From an uncultured Campylobacter sp. (GTDB lineage Bacteria > Campylobacterota > Campylobacteria > Campylobacterales > Campylobacteraceae): a DNA stretch of 16,063 bases. The stretch is taken from NCBI RefSeq assembly GCF_938045405.1, contig NZ_CALIMW010000119.1, forward strand, positions 1 to 16,063. Direction: 5' to 3'. How positions within the stretch are numbered: position 1 is the first letter of the stretch; each line of letters opens with the position of its first letter. The translations under genes were made by a program, and so were the position numbers. A model generated the notes under the pieces. The model was given only the letters and a program-made list of their open reading frames with translations, was not told where the DNA came from and did no database searches. Shown in pieces: positions 15,306-16,063 of the stretch.

Positions 15306-16063
15306 CTAGCCGTTTTTGCGCGCAAACTCGCTCATAAAAGTGACTAGTTTTTCAACGTCCTCGTAGTTTATCGCGTTGTAGATCGAGGCGCGGATGCCGC
15401 CTAAAACGCGGTGTCCTTTAAGCCCGATCATCCCCTCCGCCTCCGCCTGCGCGACGAAAACCGGCTCAAGCGCGGCATCTGCGATATTAAAGCTCACGTT
15501 CATCAGACTGCGGCTATCCTTTTGCGCGTGGCCGCGGTAGAAACCGCCGCTAGCATCGATCGCGCCATAAAGTAGCGCCGCTTTGCGCTTGTTGCGCTCG
15601 TGCATCGCCGCGAGCCCGCCGATTTCGTCCTTGATCCAGCCGAGCATTAAATTTAGCATGTAAATTCCGAAAGTATTCGGGGTGTTGCTCATCGAGTCCG
15701 CGTCCGCCTGCGTCTTGTAGCGCAGGATCATCGGCGTTTTGGGATCTGCGCGGTCCAGCAGATCCTTACGGATAGCCACCATCGTAACACCCGCGGGGCC
15801 GCCGTTTTTCTGAATGCCGCCGTAAAACATCCCCACGCTGCCAAGATCCACGGGGCGCGAAAACAGATCGCTCGAGCTATCGACTACGAGCGGACAGCCG
15901 CACTGCGGCAGCTGCGGATACTGCGTGCCGTAGATAGTGTTGTTTGAGCAGATGTAGCCGTAATCGGCGTTGTTAGAAAATTTAACCTCGGGGATGCGGT
16001 CGAATTTGCTCTCCTCGCTGCTTGCGACCACGCGGTAGTTTATGCCGAGCACGCCCGCTTCCT
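15306..16063 (-). CDS. serC: Phosphoserine aminotransferase, partial (5' end beyond window)
   Basis: PLP enzyme of serine synthesis that converts 3-phosphohydroxypyruvate and glutamate to O-phosphoserine; it also serves pyridoxal phosphate synthesis in some bacteria. About 251 C-terminal residues are present out of roughly 360. Seen: VVDSSSDLFSRPVDL, the region of the PLP-binding Asp; FYGGIQKNGGPAGVTM, whose Lys forms the Schiff base with PLP; and GMIGLKGHRVLGGIRASIYN, the phosphate-binding C-terminal signature. The frame runs on to the edge (codons for EAG precede VLGINYR), and the GTG at 16052 is an internal Val, not a start. The stop is TAG at 15306-15308. Cytoplasmic and host-like in composition. 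Confidence 0.95.
   Translation of the reverse strand, partial: EAGVLGINYRVVASSEESKFDRIPEVKFSNNADYGYICSNNTIYGTQYPQLPQCGCPLVVDSSSDLFSRPVDLGSVGMFYGGIQKNGGPAGVTMVAIRKDLLDRADPKTPMILRYKTQADADSMSNTPNTFGIYMLNLMLGWIKDEIGGLAAMHERNKRKAALLYGAIDASGGFYRGHAQKDSRSLMNVSFNIADAALEPVFVAQAEAEGMIGLKGHRVLGGIRASIYNAINYEDVEKLVTFMSEFARKNG

Noticed and set aside
16050..16052. GTG as the start of serC
   Set aside because: The conserved protein continues upstream to the window edge; this codon is an internal Val.

Overview
The window looks like a chromosomal segment of a Campylobacter-type epsilonproteobacterium. The genes resemble that group (guaA, cstA-ybdD, serC). Spacers are rich in AAATTT/TAAATTT, while coding regions have fairly high G+C: one counted 60-base row inside the ABC permease (9301-9360) has 31 G+C. 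That composition would suit a higher-GC oral species such as C. gracilis, but the species is an inference from style, not a match I could run.

Layout: (1) 1-184, the end of guaA on +. (2) 185-2874, a strikingly AT-rich block (row 1381-1440 has 12 G+C of 60). It carries two abutting genes: a beta-class amino-DNA methyltransferase, and a 567-residue protein with a DGQHR (DndB/ParB-like) domain behind an N-terminal segment that resembles a PD-(D/E)XK nuclease core. This looks like an acquired two-gene modification/defence cassette and is the best candidate for an under-described system here. (3) 2875-5407, host-like genes on +: a flavodoxin-fold NAD(P)H oxidoreductase, a small single-pass membrane protein, and a 444-residue protein of unknown function with a run of exact 24-base (8-residue) repeats. 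(4) 5790-8073 on -, cstA and ybdD, a carbon-starvation pyruvate/peptide carrier and its small partner. (5) 8447-12864 on +, a tightly coupled operon of a small Cys-containing ORF, FecCD-type permease, ABC ATPase, periplasmic binding protein, HemN/ChuW-like radical SAM enzyme and flavodoxin. Four of its five junctions overlap by 3-4 bases and the fifth is directly abutting. I read it as heme import followed by oxygen-independent heme breakdown, probably iron-regulated. (6) 13517-14203 on +, an unrecognised 228-residue protein, flanked by long spacers holding degenerate repeats. (7) 14649-14888 on -, a small exported DUF333 protein. (8) 15306-16063 on -, serC, truncated by the window edge.

How they fit together: the cstA pair suits an amino/organic-acid-using, low-oxygen lifestyle. 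The heme operon would give iron without an oxygen-requiring heme oxygenase. The AT-rich cassette sits exactly between housekeeping genes and has not disrupted guaA. I saw no tRNA, rRNA, CRISPR array, transposase or integrase.
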